Notes: a model not told the origin generated them from the sequence alone. Positions 15,101-35,532 are shown, numbered from the stretch's first letter. The stretch is DNA of 64,000 nt from Pocillopora verrucosa (GCF_036669915.1 NC_089320.1:22985948-23049947); one strand, 5' to 3'. A program made the numbers and translations.

Positions 15101-18100
15101 GTGTCATTCATCCTAACTACTTGAATTTTTTACTGGTTTTTTTGCAAGGCCATATACAAGAATGTCATGCCTCTGTACTTCCCTAGAAGCAAAGAAGAGG
15201 AAGACTATGTGTTGAATAAACTTCCAGATGACATTGGTGAGCTGAAATTTCTTTTTCTGTCATAGATTCGGCAGCTGACATGAGAAACTAACTATAAAAG
15301 ATAATTTCAATTTCAATCCTGGAAGGTTGCAACCTTAACACCAGTTGAAAGTTACTCATGCAGACTTAGCAGAATATTTAGTTTCTTCTCTGTCATTGCA
15401 TTTGCTAGGGAATGAAAATGGTGAACCAGTGATTGCTGAAAGACAAATTAGAATAATGGATAAACCACTTGGTCAAAGACACTCTGATGATGGTAAGGAA
15501 TATGTACATTTGCTCCATTATCTCAGCTCTGAGAAAGTACAAACCCTCCTTTTTATTTAATCCAGTGTCAGCAGATATAATATAGAATAGTGAGTTGATT
15601 GGAAAGTGTTTAAAACATGTGCAGATGCTGATGTAGAAGAAGCAGAAGAAGCTGGTGCTATTCACATGTTGGACTCAGCTACTGTTGGCAAACATTCCTT
15701 CTCAGCAATGGCAGGAGATCATGATCAACTAACAAGACAACGATTACAAAGATCACCCAGTGAACAACATGCGATTCAACATGAGAGAGTGTAAGAGATT
15801 TGAGAAGTCTTCAATTGGCAACCCCACCATACATTGTAGTTACACATTGTAGCCATTGGTTTTAATTGATTTTGAATCTTTTGGTATCCATGTATGACCT
15901 GTTCTGTATTAATTGTGTAGGGATGTTGTTTATTTCAGGTATCAGAGATGGCTGCGACGAGCCAGGACAGAAGATTTCTCAAGTCTCCTGAGGCTAAAGA
16001 TGGTCTACCAATCAGGTTTTGTTTTTGGTTAATTTTTTCCTTTTCACTGACATTTCTCATCCAAATGTTGTTTTTTTTCTAAATGAGCACAAAGTCAGGC
16101 AAGTGATGTACAAACTTTTCTTATGTTCTGGCAACATCAAGTGCATTGTTATTATGCCATTAAATCAATCGGAAAGTGCAGATTTATTGATTTGATGTAG
16201 TATTGATGGAACACAATCCTCCATGGATCAGTCACAACATATCTTTTCCATGAGTTGTAATGTGAGTAATTTTCAATTGTTCTTTCTGACTTATTCACTA
16301 ACTCTGTGGTGTGGCAACCGATATTTGGGCATTATTTTAATAACCACAATGTGTAGTTCCAGAAAATATCCATACCCCCACCACGGAGGGAATTTCATAT
16401 AGGACCCCCCACCCCTTCGGATTTTCCATTTTGGGGTAGCAGTGGTAGCCCCCCCACCCCTCTGGAATTTCCAAAGAATTTTCTACCACCCCCTATACCC
16501 CCTGGAAATATATTTTTTTCTCGTAGCAAACAACAAACAAGAGGGACGTGTGATTTTGTCGCGTGTATATTCGAGAGATGGCTTACACGCGCAAGATAAA
16601 CGTCGCTAACTAGCTTAAACTTAATGTTTGCTTTATTTTTAAATACAATACTTATCCTTAAACATTTAACACAGTATTCTCAGTACACGAAAGGAGGAAA
16701 AAACTGTACAAGTCGCAACAAAACACTTTTGAACTGTTAAGTTTGTACAATGTACTGAGAAAATTGCGTGCACTTGAAATGGAAACGTTCGAAATCACAT
16801 TGAGCAACGTAAATTTGTACAAAATTGTGTCATAAATAAGAGAGCAAAAGAGAAAACCGAGTCAGCAGTAAGTTATTTTGAACTCATCTTTCCAAATTCC
16901 AGCCTCTAATGTAAAATTTCTTCACACAAGCATTGATTCTTGTTAACAGCGGGTCGATAATTTCGTCCGATTGTGCATAAACAAACCTTGGCTAGTTACC
17001 AGTCCCACGCGCATATATACAAAGCCCTGGATCCTAATGTTTCTCAATGTTACTATCAACTGTTTTCTACTACGGTACGACTGTACTTATCATTCATTGT
17101 AACATCGCAAGCAAGTAAGCCATAAAGAAATCGTCAAGTCTCCTACACATTATGATGCAACGGAATTAAGCTCAGTGCAGATCAAAATTAATAGATGGCT
17201 GGAGTCAATAAGGGGTAGTGAATGGTAAATTTATGCGAAACTTTGCGAGACGGCGAGACCAACGTTTTTTTTTTTTTTTTTGCGAGACCGAGACAGTTAT
17301 TTGTAAATTTTACGAACGCGAAACGTGTTATGACCGAGGAAAATCCCTAGGTAACCACTCCTGTTGTTTGTTATCTTTGGAGACTGGTAACGAGTAATGG
17401 CGGCTCCGTTCGAAAAACAAAGTGATTCTCTTCTTTATTTGATGTTATTTATGTTCCAAAGCGCTACAAGGATAAAAGAAAACTTTCTTTTGCTGCAGAA
17501 CTGTTAGAAGCATCGTAATTTAACAACTTAAACTTCAGAACGTCCCACTAAAGTAGGTAAAAGGCGCCAATTGACATACGAAGAAAGTCGATCGACTTCC
17601 TACCCTCTGGACGAAAATTTCGCCTCTTACCCCCCATCTCCTCTGGAATTTCCTGGGACTTTGACCCCCCCACCCCTCTGGAATTTCCAATTCCCTCCGT
17701 GGTGGGGGTATGGATATTTTCTGGAAACACACAATATTAAATCTGTGTTATGTAGGTGTGGATTTTCTTGGCAGACCTGTTATAGTATTTGTTGGTCGAC
17801 ATTTTCAAGCAAGAAGTGTAGACTTAAATAAGGTTTGTTCCTGTATGCTGTAGAGGTGGTCAAAGTCTGCAGAATTGATACTTACACCCCTCCCTCTAAG
17901 AAGTGACCCACCAAAATCAGGTGATCGAATTTGTGTTACAGATCAAAACCCAACTTGTTAACCTTTAGATAGACATGGTGTATGTTGTTCTGCGGTTATT
18001 TTGTCTTATACTAAGAGTTGTTTTTGGTGGTCTACTCGAGAAGTGTTTTTAATTAGTTGAGCATGAATTGCAATCTTTAATTTTTTCTCGTAAACATCGA

Positions 18101-19191
18101 TCGGTGATGATGAGGTCATGGAACTGTGTTCATGTTGTATTATAAAAGCGAAATTCGTATGTTTGTCTGTGTTGTGAACAGACGAGAGGGGAGGGGGGGG
18201 GGGGAGGTCGGAATTGCTTATACTGAAAATCGAAAACAATATCGCCAGACAAGTTTAGATAAACCTAAGCCCAACCCAGACCATAACGACTCGTAGGGTG
18301 ACTTCTGGGATTGCCACATATGTTCGAGGTTGTGGGTTTTACTTTTGCCTACTGTCTTGTTTTTCAGGCTGTAGCTTACTTCATCTCCGTATTGGACAAG
18401 ATTGTCAACAGGGATTATGTTATTGTGTACTTGCATACACTGAGTTCAGAGGAAAATCAGCCTCCATTGTCATTTTTGAAAGATATTTATCATTTGGTGG
18501 ATAACAAGTTAGTTTTTCTCACCTTTGATGTTACTGAGTTAAATCACACTTTGCTTAGAGCTGGCGGGAGGTTGGTTTCATTTAAATTGTTTTTAATCTG
18601 CCAACATGGGAGACTAGCCTTTATCCAGGGGATTGGTCAATAATATGAAAACATCGTCAGTAACATTTGTACGTTAGTATCACATGACTTGAGTGACACA
18701 TATTTCTGCTTGTGCTTAGGTATCGTCGTAATCTTAAAGCCTTTTACATAGTTCACCCTACTGTTTGGGTTAGAATTGTTACGTGGTTTTTCACGACTTT
18801 CACCGCTTCCTCAATCAAAGATAAGGTTCACTTTTTGTCTGGAATCCAGTACCTGTATGACTGGATTGATCCTGATCAATTGGAAATTCCGGCCTTCGTC
18901 TTAGAGTATGACATGAAGGTATGTGTTTTACCATAATATAACAAAAATGCCCTGGTAACAAACAAAAAATGTGTCCAGAGCAGGTTAGACACACTTTACC
19001 CCCGTGAACCTCAAACGGTAGAGTTTTGTTTTGTTTTACTTCTTATTTGTTTTTTTTTTTTTTTTTTTTTTGGCTTTTGGAAGTAGTTTTTTGTTAGTCG
19101 TTTCGTTTGTTGTTAATCTTGTCTATTTTTTCAGGAAAATGGAAATAATTACCACACTCCAGCCAGTACGTACCGCACGGGAAGTCTGTAA
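9191..19191 (+). CDS. GDAP2: Ganglioside-induced differentiation-associated protein 2 (macrodomain + CRAL-TRIO)
   Basis: Fourteen exons: 9191-9357, 13093-13235, 13504-13555, 14048-14149, 14574-14662, 14992-15065, 15149-15236, 15409-15492, 15625-15790, 15939-16015, 17756-17832, 18368-18507, 18720-18918, 19135-19191. They sum to 1,515 nt, 504 residues (human about 497), in frame throughout. ATG 9191 (MDPLG...) was chosen because the only in-frame extension begins with GTG. Residues about 55-225 form a macrodomain (IAIVNTTNESL, FVIHTVGPRYN, INTSRRGYPPEDGAHIAL). A charged linker follows. Residues about 335-490 form a CRAL-TRIO/Sec14-like domain (YQRWLRRART, VDFLGRPVIVFVGRHF, FLSGIQYLYDWID). The usual glycine-rich macrodomain loop is replaced by SLSSKGMLSERIH, so ADP-ribosyl hydrolase activity is doubtful. 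In humans, loss of GDAP2 causes a recessive ataxia. The molecular role is poorly known. Intron 1 (3.7 kb) and intron 10 (1.7 kb) hold repeats. Confidence 0.96.
9809..9822. repeat. C14 homopolymer in GDAP2 intron 1
   Basis: A run of 14 cytosines lies in the otherwise AT-rich first intron of GDAP2. Simple tracts of this kind vary in length and often carry assembly errors. The rest of intron 1 (9358-13092) holds one interspersed repeat (10030-10530) and AT-rich sequence in which I recognise nothing. Confidence 0.8.
10030..10530 (+). repeat. Unclassified interspersed repeat, copy 1 (GDAP2 intron 1)
   Basis: This stretch is a diverged relative of 29310-29700 in BCKDHB intron 4, in the same orientation. 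Matching blocks occur in the same order: GTGGAATTCAT/CTCATAT.TTTAATTTCA, then AACAAAGATC with TTACAATGCAAATAT about 20 bases on, then a GATGGTAACT-like block near 10470. I see no open frame, terminal inverted repeat or tRNA-like promoter. Boundaries are approximate. Confidence 0.5.
16357..17726. mobile_element. DNA-transposon-like element with 38-bp terminal inverted repeats
   Basis: The first 38 bases (16357-16394, beginning TTCCAGAAAATATCC) and the last 38 (17689-17726) are exact reverse complements. Further inside, each end has C-rich 'CCACCCCTCTGGAATTTCC' blocks, so the subterminal zones are also repetitive. The 1.37-kb interior shows no long open frame, so this is a non-autonomous element. 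It lies in GDAP2 intron 10 (16016-17755), ending 29 bp before the exon 11 acceptor. I could not find a convincing target-site duplication, so the superfamily is open. Confidence 0.8.
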
Positions 19192-21027
19192 GAGTCGTTG
19201 TTTAAATTTAAGATGAAACCGATTCCGCCAATAAATTTAGACAGTTACTCATCTTTTGGAAGACATATGGCGGTTATTGCCTCCTCAGACAATAAATGCC
19301 ATATCTATTCCGGCAGTAAAATGATTCGGCTTACAATTACTCTTCAGTCCGCATCATTCTCGGACCATATTCAAATGATTCTTGTAATGCCTCGTTAAAA
19401 TTCAGCCACTTTTTCAAGTGGCAGTTTTAGAGATAAGAGGAATTCTTCTTTAATTACTCAGAAAAACTTCGATTAGTGTTAGAATGAATTAGATAAGTCC
19501 TATAAATGCATGAACATTAAGGAACTGTTTTTAATACAAACTAATGAAGACGACTTGGAAGTAAGATTGTATCTCTATTTTTCTGAGTTTGTTCCTCGGG
19601 GAATTGTCGTCTTTTTTTAGCTCACGGAATGAGGCTTTGATATCTACGATTAGAACAAGGTAGATATGGACAAGATGATATTTCTACAAACACATAGGTG
19701 CTACAGGCAACCGAATTTTGCCTTGAGAGAGAGAAGGACCATAGCGAGTGCCACTTTTTCTTCATTTAGATTTATATTGTGTTTCAACTCGGGCTTTTTC
19801 TTCGATTGATCCACGATAATTAATACTGTAAATTACAAATGTAGTTAGATCAAGTCTAGAAGCGTCAAAAATTTATTGAAATGAATTGGGAGCAACAAAC
19901 TGTACTTTTGAATATATGAAAAGGAATAAAGATATTTTTGGAAATTAACGCTTTGGGACTTGTAGGAAGTTTAATGTGGGGTGGTTTGGGGGATTTCAAA
20001 CGTATTTCTTCCTTGATGGTCGAAATAATTCCTTTCTTATCTTAATTTATCCGTATCAGCTTGACAGCAAATCTTAAACGAAATCTTTCGTAAGCGCTTC
20101 AGTTTAAACTAGTGACAGACATGTGACGAAAATAAATTAAACAATAAAAGCTCCCTTAAGGATGTATTCGTTCCGCTGACAGTATATTTCTGTAGATTTA
20201 CTTTCAGACATAGCTCAAATAACTTGTATATAAATAAATGTGGGTTCGTGAGTTCCCACCATTATATTTAGTGAGGATTTTAATCATCTCTCCGGCTAAG
20301 GAATGAATTATTTTGAAGTAATATCGTTTCGCTGGTGCACTCATTTCAGCGGAAAAGAAACAGAGAAATCTGGATAAATATTAAATAAGATAACTGATCT
20401 GGAAAGTGTCAAGTTGTTGAAATGTAAATTTTAGAGCGTGTTTTTCATTGAAAACGATCCTTGACGCTGAAGGAAGGAAGTTGATATAATATCGTGACAA
20501 AATTTTCGTCTAGTTCAGGTTATCAATCTTGTTTATTACAAAAGATTTTCCTCTTAATCAGTGTTTACTACTGAGCCCTTGACTTACTTTTGAATATTTT
20601 GTATCTTTACAGTATAATTAAATGAAAAAATGAGTTAAACTTAGTATTTTGTACATATATAAATGATTCTAAGAAGGATTTTTGGAATATACTTTCAAAA
20701 GATTAAAGTTTACTTCCGATGGGATGCATATTTATTTTATTTTATTTTTTTTTAGAGGGAGAGATTTTATTCCCGTTTGTAGAAACTTACTCCAACGAAT
20801 TCCTTTCCCTTGGTTTAGTTCACGAAGGAGATTTCGAATACTTCGCACAATCCGTTGGGAAATTTCGGAATTAAAAACAGGAGTTTCCGACATTGATCGT
20901 AATTTTATTAATTTAGCAGTGAAACTTCCTCTCGTACTGCGTATTGGTTGAAGCTATTTATTTTCGTAGAGCTTGAGAACAATTCTACCAGTTTTTTTCC
21001 GTATACAAATAAAACTCTTGTAATCTC
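19192..21027. other. GDAP2 3' flank and intergenic sequence
   Basis: AT-rich sequence with no supported exon. An AATAAA hexamer near 19925 (ggaataaagat) is a plausible GDAP2 poly(A) signal, implying a 3' UTR of about 0.75 kb. Short open frames here (for example 20682-20951) have no family features and no conserved splice context. Confidence 0.5.
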
Positions 21028-21616
21028 TGACGTCACTTAAACGTTCAAAAACTCATTTAATTTCGTCCCTTTGTGTTCATGAATAATGCGAGGCACGAGG
21101 GCTGATGATGCTATCTTACGCCTTCGATCTGAATTATTGACGCACATTCCCTAATGATCTTCGTGCTGCGTCAACTTTCCGGGAAGAAATCAAACCTCTC
21201 TGAGAATCTTGATCATCGCATAGAGTGTTTTTTCGCAAGCCTTGTTATTTTCTGCCAGAGAATGTATACAACCCAAAAGGCAGGAAGCTAAGGCAATTTG
21301 CTGAAACATGAAATTTTATCTAATATGTTTACGAATTGTGGGCGGGATGTGGGCTGATAAAACCCCATCATGTCATTGGTTGTAATAATATCCTGTCACC
21401 CCTAACTCTCGTGCTGTTGCCAAGAGACTGAGTTGTATTGTCTCTCTAGCCAATCAGATCGTGCAAATTATGACTGCGACATGATATCTTCTTGTCGTCG
21501 GCAAATTTTTACCACTACATCGGTAAATTTACACAGTTTGTATTCCCTAAACGAACGATCCAGAGATCTCTACATTCTTACTATAGTAGACGACAGTGCA
21601 GAAGAAAAGAGCGGAT
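21028..21616 (+). promoter_or_regulatory. Putative TENT5 promoter region with CRE and CCAAT boxes
   Basis: The 590 bp before the TENT5 ATG hold a perfect palindromic cAMP-response element TGACGTCA (21028-21035), a GC-box-like GGGCGGG near 21341, an inverted CCAAT (ATTGG, 21375-21379) and a direct CCAAT (21450-21454). The sites are seen directly. That they drive TENT5 is inferred from position, and no transcription start is known. Confidence 0.45.
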
Positions 21617-22768
21617 ATGGAGCTTAAAAACAACTGCCAAGTTCTCACATTCAACCAGCTCACTCGTCTTCACAGTGTATTAAACCAAACTGTCTTCATT
21701 CATGGCCGAGGAAATTTTCCTACTCTAGAAGTACCCCTCAAAGATTTTATAGAGACTGTGACAGCAGGCCTTAAAGAGGAAGGATTAAAAGTCCGCGACC
21801 TCCGATTGAATGGAAGTACTGCCAGCAATATCTTAAGTACAGAGAACAACTGTTCGTACAATGATATTGACTTGATCTTCGGTGTGGAGATTCGCTCTAA
21901 TTTGCACTTACAGCAGATCAAGTGTGTCGTGTTGAACTCGCTTCTCAATTTCTTCCCCAGTGAAGTACCGAAGGATAGAATCAATAGCTGCATCTTGAAA
22001 GAAGCCTATGTTCAAAAGATGGTGAAAGTGTCGACTGACAACGATCGTTGGTCGTTAATCTCGCTTTGGAACAACCAAGGGAAAAACGTCGAACTGAAAT
22101 TCGTCGACTCGATGCGTAGGCAGTTTGAATTCTCGGTTGATTCGTTTCAAATTATCCTCGATTCCCTTTTTGGCTTCTACAAACTGTCGCCAGTGCCGAT
22201 GAAGCCTAATTTCTTCCCTACCGTTGTTGCCGAGTCGGTTTACGGCGATATTAAGCTTGCCCTCTATCATTTAGACAACAAACTGATAGCTACCCGTAAC
22301 CCGGAGGAAATACGAGGTGGTGGTCTCCTTAAGTACTGCAATCTTTTGGTGCGAAATTATGTACCAGAAAACTACGAAGAGATCAAGATCCTAGAGAGAT
22401 ACATGTGTAGTCGTTTCTTTATCGACTTCAGCGATATCCATCAGCAGCAACAGAAGTTGGAGAGTTACTTGGCAAATCATTTCATCGGAGACGAGCGAGC
22501 TCAATATGAATATTTGATGGTTCTTTATCATATTGTTTCATCCTCCACGGTTTGCCTCATGGGACACGAACGAAAACAAACCCTTCGCCTTATAGACTTT
22601 TTAGGAAAGCAGCATCGCGGTGAAGTGAGTTATATGCCGATGGTGGTGTACAGCGATAAGACAGCATCTTATCCATTCGTTCCTGCTTCTGGTTACATGG
22701 TGCCTGTATCGACCAGAAGTCAAACATTAAGTACCTATGCTTATAACAGTTTAGTTCCGTGTTTTTAA
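21617..22768 (+). CDS. TENT5: Terminal nucleotidyltransferase 5 (FAM46), non-canonical poly(A) polymerase
   Basis: A single open frame of 383 residues without introns (human TENT5C is 391 and also has one coding exon). ATG 21617 (MELKNN...) starts the frame; the longer frame from 21596 would need GTG. Family signatures in order: [15 protein letters not shown] (29-43), LRLNGSTAS (62-70), the catalytic pair D83-x-D85 in [17 protein letters not shown] (130-138), third acidic residue D164 in [23 protein letters not shown] (169-184), [40 protein letters not shown] and the C-terminal LVPCF. TENT5 proteins add adenosines to mRNAs, mainly those of secreted proteins made at the ER. The name TENT5 is used without A-D because an invertebrate single copy predates that split. 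All catalytic residues are intact. Confidence 0.97.
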   Translation: MELKNNCQVLTFNQLTRLHSVLNQTVFIHGRGNFPTLEVPLKDFIETVTAGLKEEGLKVRDLRLNGSTASNILSTENNCSYNDIDLIFGVEIRSNLHLQQIKCVVLNSLLNFFPSEVPKDRINSCILKEAYVQKMVKVSTDNDRWSLISLWNNQGKNVELKFVDSMRRQFEFSVDSFQIILDSLFGFYKLSPVPMKPNFFPTVVAESVYGDIKLALYHLDNKLIATRNPEEIRGGGLLKYCNLLVRNYVPENYEEIKILERYMCSRFFIDFSDIHQQQQKLESYLANHFIGDERAQYEYLMVLYHIVSSSTVCLMGHERKQTLRLIDFLGKQHRGEVSYMPMVVYSDKTASYPFVPASGYMVPVSTRSQTLSTYAYNSLVPCF

Positions 22769-25700
22769 AGAACGTTTCAAGAACGTTACCGCAATGAAAA
22801 CTTTGAAACTAGACCTCCAATGAAGGTATGCGTCACATTCGCCACTGGATTCTCTGAACTTTGGAAGTGAGTCTATATTTTTATAATGAGGGAGCAGAGG
22901 GTAGTTTATTTTCAACGTTGTAACCCGTAGTTATTTCTAGGTACGGTATAAACATACTTGTCTATCACCGTATTGGTGTGCGAGGGACGTGAAGCAAGCC
23001 TTAAAATGTAATTCGTTTCGTGAAGAAACAGAGAAGGAAGTTCTTCACAATCCCCGAATACTGTTGTTATGTAAATACGCCGTTTGGAACGGCCAAACTA
23101 GACGTTCGTGCTTAATGTAATTTCGCAATTTCACACTATATATTTGTGATGAACTTGCTTTGGAACAGTGACTGAAATACGATAGAAACATTACTCACCA
23201 CGATTAGTGTCTCATAATTAATAAGTACCGAGTAGAATATGAAATAATCTCCCGAGAGGGAAAGTAACTTTTATGGTTTTGTTTTGAATAAATGAAGCGT
23301 TTATTTTTCGTTGGGTTGATATTTTGACCGAGCAAAATGATTATGTAACAAGTCGTGTTCTCTTTTTCCTTAAGGGAAACCATTACATCCAATTTTATTG
23401 CTTTTATCAATACTGTTAGTCGAGGACGGAATGTACTTGTCAAGAAATTCTAAGCTATGGTCGTACCGCTTCTGTTCAAAACTGTTAATTCCGGTATGAC
23501 GAAGGGCTCTAATGATCTTTAACCTTAGACGCCGATCATAGGCGCTTAATTTGCATATACACCAACCACAGGCCACCGATCACTTCACTGATGTGAGAAT
23601 GCTGCAAATATAGGCATTTCCGATCACTTTTCGAAATAAGCGTTCTTTCAAGGCGAATTTGGTATTAGTCGCAGGTGTAACGTGAAATTTCAAATAGAAA
23701 TGAAATTTATTGGTGTAGCCACGGCGGTTTGCACAATTAATCTCAAGTTCCTAATACCAGTTAAAACAACAAGTGCGGAAAGTGTCTCGACTTAACACAG
23801 ATAAGACTCCTTAAATGAACAAAACTTATCACCCAAACACTCCTTATGTTCTTAGAACTACTTTCTAAATGAAGCTTTTAAGTCACTGACCGATGATGCG
23901 ACAGCAAACAGGAAAACACCACTCAATATACACAGTGGTGTCGGTTAAAACCTGATTTACATTTTTAAGAAACTTCTAGTTACAGATTTTTAACCCTGGG
24001 TTAAATTGTTGTGTGGGCGTCTGTGAACGGTAAAGGAAATTTTCTTTCTCTAAAAACAATATGTTTCATTTTTCCTCTTCATAGAATTAACGATGCCCTG
24101 AAAAATATTGAACTTTTCGTTGCCATTACCAGGCAATATTGGTAAGCTTTAAAAAGATGGCCTTTGAAAATATCTGCTTCAAAAAAATTTATTCGGAGAA
24201 TTCCAGGACCGTGGAATTACTTCCTAGCAACTGCAAGTCCGGATCCATGTAGGAAGGACAATAAACCCGATCTAATAATAGAGTGGTGGCTGTTAGATCA
24301 AAATTTCCAAGAAATTTCTTTTAGGACTTTAACGACTCTCATGCTCTCGTGTCGGCTGCAGGTTTCAGGCGGCAACTGTAGAAAAGAAGAGAAAATGCTG
24401 TTTTGTGGAGAACATATATCTCCTGAAAGTCTTGGATATTTCGCTCAAGTACTTCCAAGAAGCGCGGTTACCTTCAACAAAACTCAAAAACAAAAAGAAA
24501 ACCGTGAGTAGTGGGATCTCACGAACTAATCCTGAAATTTCACACAGTTGCCTCATTGTTCCTTGGCGAGGAGGAAGGTCTTCCCATTTGTAGCAATCCT
24601 TTGTTGAAAATTGTAGAAGAAAAAACTTGCTCAGACACTAGGTGGGCTCTGTTGATCAGCATGCCTTAACAATAAGTTTTCTAACAGGTGTGTAAATCAT
24701 TATAAAAGTTTTATTTAAAAAAATATTAGTTACCGAATAAGACGGTTATTTTCACGCCATATTTAATTATTTTGTCCTGATATTGCTCAGGCGGTTGATC
24801 TAAATAACCCGCCAAAAAAAAGAAAAAAGAGCCACATTTGTTGATATCTTCAGTGTGTTATCAAACGTGCTTGCTCAGCTGAAACCTTGCCGGAGCACTC
24901 AACTATAGATACTTACAAATCCCTTTTGAAAATCTACTTACATGCTGCACTTGTTCCTCAGTAAATAGAGACCAGTTGTCTTTGGAACTGCACATCATTT
25001 CAACAATAAAGCAACACTTCTAATGTTGTATCCAATGAAGTTTTTGGCTGAGAAGGTCGCATGCGTAGGCTGGCATCATAGCCGAGAGGATAGGCAACAC
25101 AGCATTTCCAGGTGCCATTGTGGTCTCTCAAAAGATTTTGTCTTGTGATAAATTTCATTCGGAGTTTGGTGGGTGGAATTGGATTATTATCATCAATGTA
25201 TGGATCAAACTTGTGCTGAAAATTCTCTTTCTACACCTCACTTCGGAATTGAATTGAGAAGCTTCCTTCAGACCTTAATGACTGCTTAAGATCATACAGG
25301 ATAATCGTTACTAGATTAATGAAAGTTTCCACCTCCCCATCGCGTTTTATTTAGTACTCCATATTAAAAATTGAAGTTCGCATTCATGCTTCCTTTACTG
25401 AGTATGGTTCCCATGTTACCGATAACTAAACATTGTAATTGTTATTTTCATCAATATCTTTTATGTTATTATCGAACAAAAGTTCAGGAAAGAGGATGTT
25501 CCTTGTATCTCTGTTCGAATGTGACTCTTCAAAAACGTGGGTATGCTGATGATGGCTTTTGAAAACTGAGTGTTAGAAGAAGCGCCGATATGTTTTAGCA
25601 CGGCCCCTCTCTCGATTTTTCTCCATTGTAACAGATGGGAAAACTTTTTTCTCTTATAAATGAACACAATAAGATATCCTATTTAAAATTTTTATCAACG

Positions 25701-26222
25701 GTCTGAATAGAGAAGTGATGCTGGATTTTTCTTTGTTTGAAAATAACACAAATATTATAATGACGTCTGCCACCCACTCTCTTCCTAGCTTTTTTTTGTT
25801 GTGGAAAATTTTCTCATTGCACAGGTAGTTCAGATTTAACCACAAAAACACACAATATTTAAATTGTTTTTGTCTTTTTTAACGAAACATTTTTATCCTC
25901 TTTTCTGATCAAACTGAAAAGAAGAAAAAGAAAGCGGCATGGTTCATGGCATGTACCGCAGTTATTATATTTTTGCTTCAATGTAGTTGTAAACATCTCA
26001 GTTCAGGTTGTCACTGAAAATTTAACAGATCCTGATCCACTGATCAAACTTTCACAGTGGCTCGTAAAATCTCGAAATTTGTAATTTTAACTTTTATCTA
26101 AATTTTAATTTTTACTTAACGGAGCTCAACAGCCAAGATATAAACATTCAGGTACTTGGTTGGCCGAGTCAGAAGAATGGGTACTAAAAAATCCGTAGTA
26201 CTGGAATCGATTAATTTCCAAC
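22769..26222. other. TENT5 3' flank and intergenic sequence up to BCKDHB
   Basis: TENT5 3' UTR presumably runs into this stretch. The first good AATAAA is at 23286-23291, giving a 3' UTR of about 0.5 kb. The remaining 2.9 kb is AT-rich. Around 24870-25010 a stretch faintly recalls the C-terminal tail of a non-LTR retrotransposon, but it is full of stops and is not called. Nothing else is supported. Confidence 0.45.
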
Positions 26223-33404
<7,182 letters not shown>

Positions 33405-35532
33405 GAATTTAACTTGCTTTCATACACTATGAAAGCTTAATTAAATATATTTTGTAGCCTCAAAAGTTACCTAATGGATCTCTTTATAGCACTTTTTGGA
33501 CTTGAATTTCAATTTTACTTCAAAATGAAGTCCACTTTCTTACAGACAGCACATATCTTCATTTACAAGTTAGTCCTGTGGAAGTGATCAAACATCTTTT
33601 ATTTAGTTATTCCAAAAAGTTGTATTTATATTTAATTTAAGATTTAACTATTTTAACTTAGGATAATTTATATTACCAGAAGTATACAACCTAGCTTATA
33701 TGCTACTGATGAAATAGATAGTTGATGGTAGTAGCAGAGGTTTCCCATACATTTCAGTTAATAACTCAAAGCTGAAGAAGGCAACCTAGGTGAAAAAGAT
33801 CATATCTAGATAATAATTTTGGTCTTGATGCAGGTATGTTCTCATCACAAACCACTACTTCCATTAGGAGCACTTCTGAACAAAGTATAATGACTGTGAG
33901 GGAGAGATTTCTGATTAGAATATTAGAATAAAAGGATGGATGGTGCAGGCCTATCTATGATTCATCACAATTTGTCCTTTGTAGCTTAAGGGTTCATCTT
34001 CATCATCAAAGAAAATGATAGGCCAATAGGGCTACCTTTACTTAAATTGGTCTCCTTATTTAAGATAGAAAATTCAGAAATGAGTGTATACTGTTTTGAC
34101 ATTAAAGGCCATTCGGGGTAAAGGTTTCTAATGGACTGACAAGTCCTACAAGGCAGCTTTAAGCATTCCACCAAAATAATGGGACTAAAAAACAAGAACA
34201 TGGGTGAATATTGTGAATCTGGACTGTAAACATAACAAGAGGCAATGAAGTATACAACCAAAGGAGCACACAAAAAGTCAGTGGTAAAAGGCAGTAAATA
34301 GGCAAGTACATCTAATATAGGTCATTCACTGCCTTGACCATTTTCTCAGCAATTTATTGTGTTTAGAGTGTGCTCATTACAGTGGTGAAGACAGCTTAGA
34401 AGCATGTTATCACAGTTTATTTTTTCACTCTTAAAACTTGAAATTACAAAAAAAAATGTACTTGGAAATGTACATAGGAGACAAATGCCCAGAAATGTAC
34501 AGGAGAGACCTTTAAATTTCACTTGGAGCCATCAATAATATGGTTGCCAATGTTTGCAAAAATATCTTAACTACAAGTTAGGTTTGAGAATTAAATTCGT
34601 TGTAAACCATATCCCCATTTCTGACTATCTATGATGTGCAGCCATACATCGAAGAAGTTTAAATCAGCTTCCATAGTTGATAATTACTTCAGTACCATTC
34701 ATTGTTAGCTTTTTCTACAAAGAAATCTACCAAGTATAAAAAACAAATTAAGTGATAAATTTTGGAATCAAAGGTAACCTCATTGTTGATGTCATATAAA
34801 ATGTCCAATTAGCATATCAAAAACTCACCAGAGCAATCTAAGAAAACCAAGATACTATCCCTCAGTGACATTTGTGTCTTGGGTTCATTTAAATAAAAAT
34901 GCAACACAAAAGCCATGACATCAAAACTCTCCCAAACAACATTCTGGAGGGTTTGGAAGACCTGAGTATGGTCAACAAACAGCTGGTCAGCTACTTGTCC
35001 TGGCAAGGTCAAATGTGTTATCACCTGGTATTGGACAACTATCCTTAGTTAAATTAGTAAGCTTTTAACAAAGGACTAGAGGGGCCAATGGCAGCAACTT
35101 TCATTTCTTGGAAAAAAGGCTTTAAATTTGTTACCCTAGTTGGCCTGGAAAAACATGTATCGCATGTAATCCAAAACATTTCTGACCACTTTAAACAAGA
35201 TGACATTCATGACTGATTTTAAAAAATACCCATCCACCTTGTCCAAAGCTCAGCATTCCTTTGCAGCCATCACCAGGAAGTCACTGTCACTGATACCCAT
35301 TCAATCAAAAACAAGCTTGAGGGAGACTACATCCATGAATTGATGGCTGAAGGAAAGGGAAGAAATTGAGGAGAGAGGATGGGTTATTTTTGATCAGTAA
35401 AAACTTGTAATTCCATTTGTTTTTACACTATATGTCCAAAACTGGACAGCTTATTTTGCAAGTATCTTACATCCACACATGACCTATTTGGGTGAGTTCT
35501 AGTTTTATTGAATGGTAAAATAAATTTGTTGT
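33405..35532. other. Convergent intergenic region between BCKDHB and WDTC1
   Basis: Holds the 3' ends of both converging genes. For BCKDHB, AATAAA near 33927 is a possible poly(A) signal, with AT-rich alternatives nearer the stop. A 71-codon minus-strand frame at 34809-35024 reads like ordinary protein, but I recognise no family and see no flanking exon, so it is not called. Nothing else is supported. Confidence 0.45.
35504..35509 (-). terminator. Candidate WDTC1 poly(A) signal
   Basis: AATAAA on the minus strand, 24 bp beyond the WDTC1 stop codon. Its use would give an unusually short 3' UTR. The motif is seen; use is inferred. Confidence 0.4.

Noticed and set aside
34809..35024. 71-codon minus-strand frame that reads like protein
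   Set aside because: No family recognised, no flanking exons with matching splice signals, and it lies just beyond the WDTC1 3' end. It might be a retroelement remnant.
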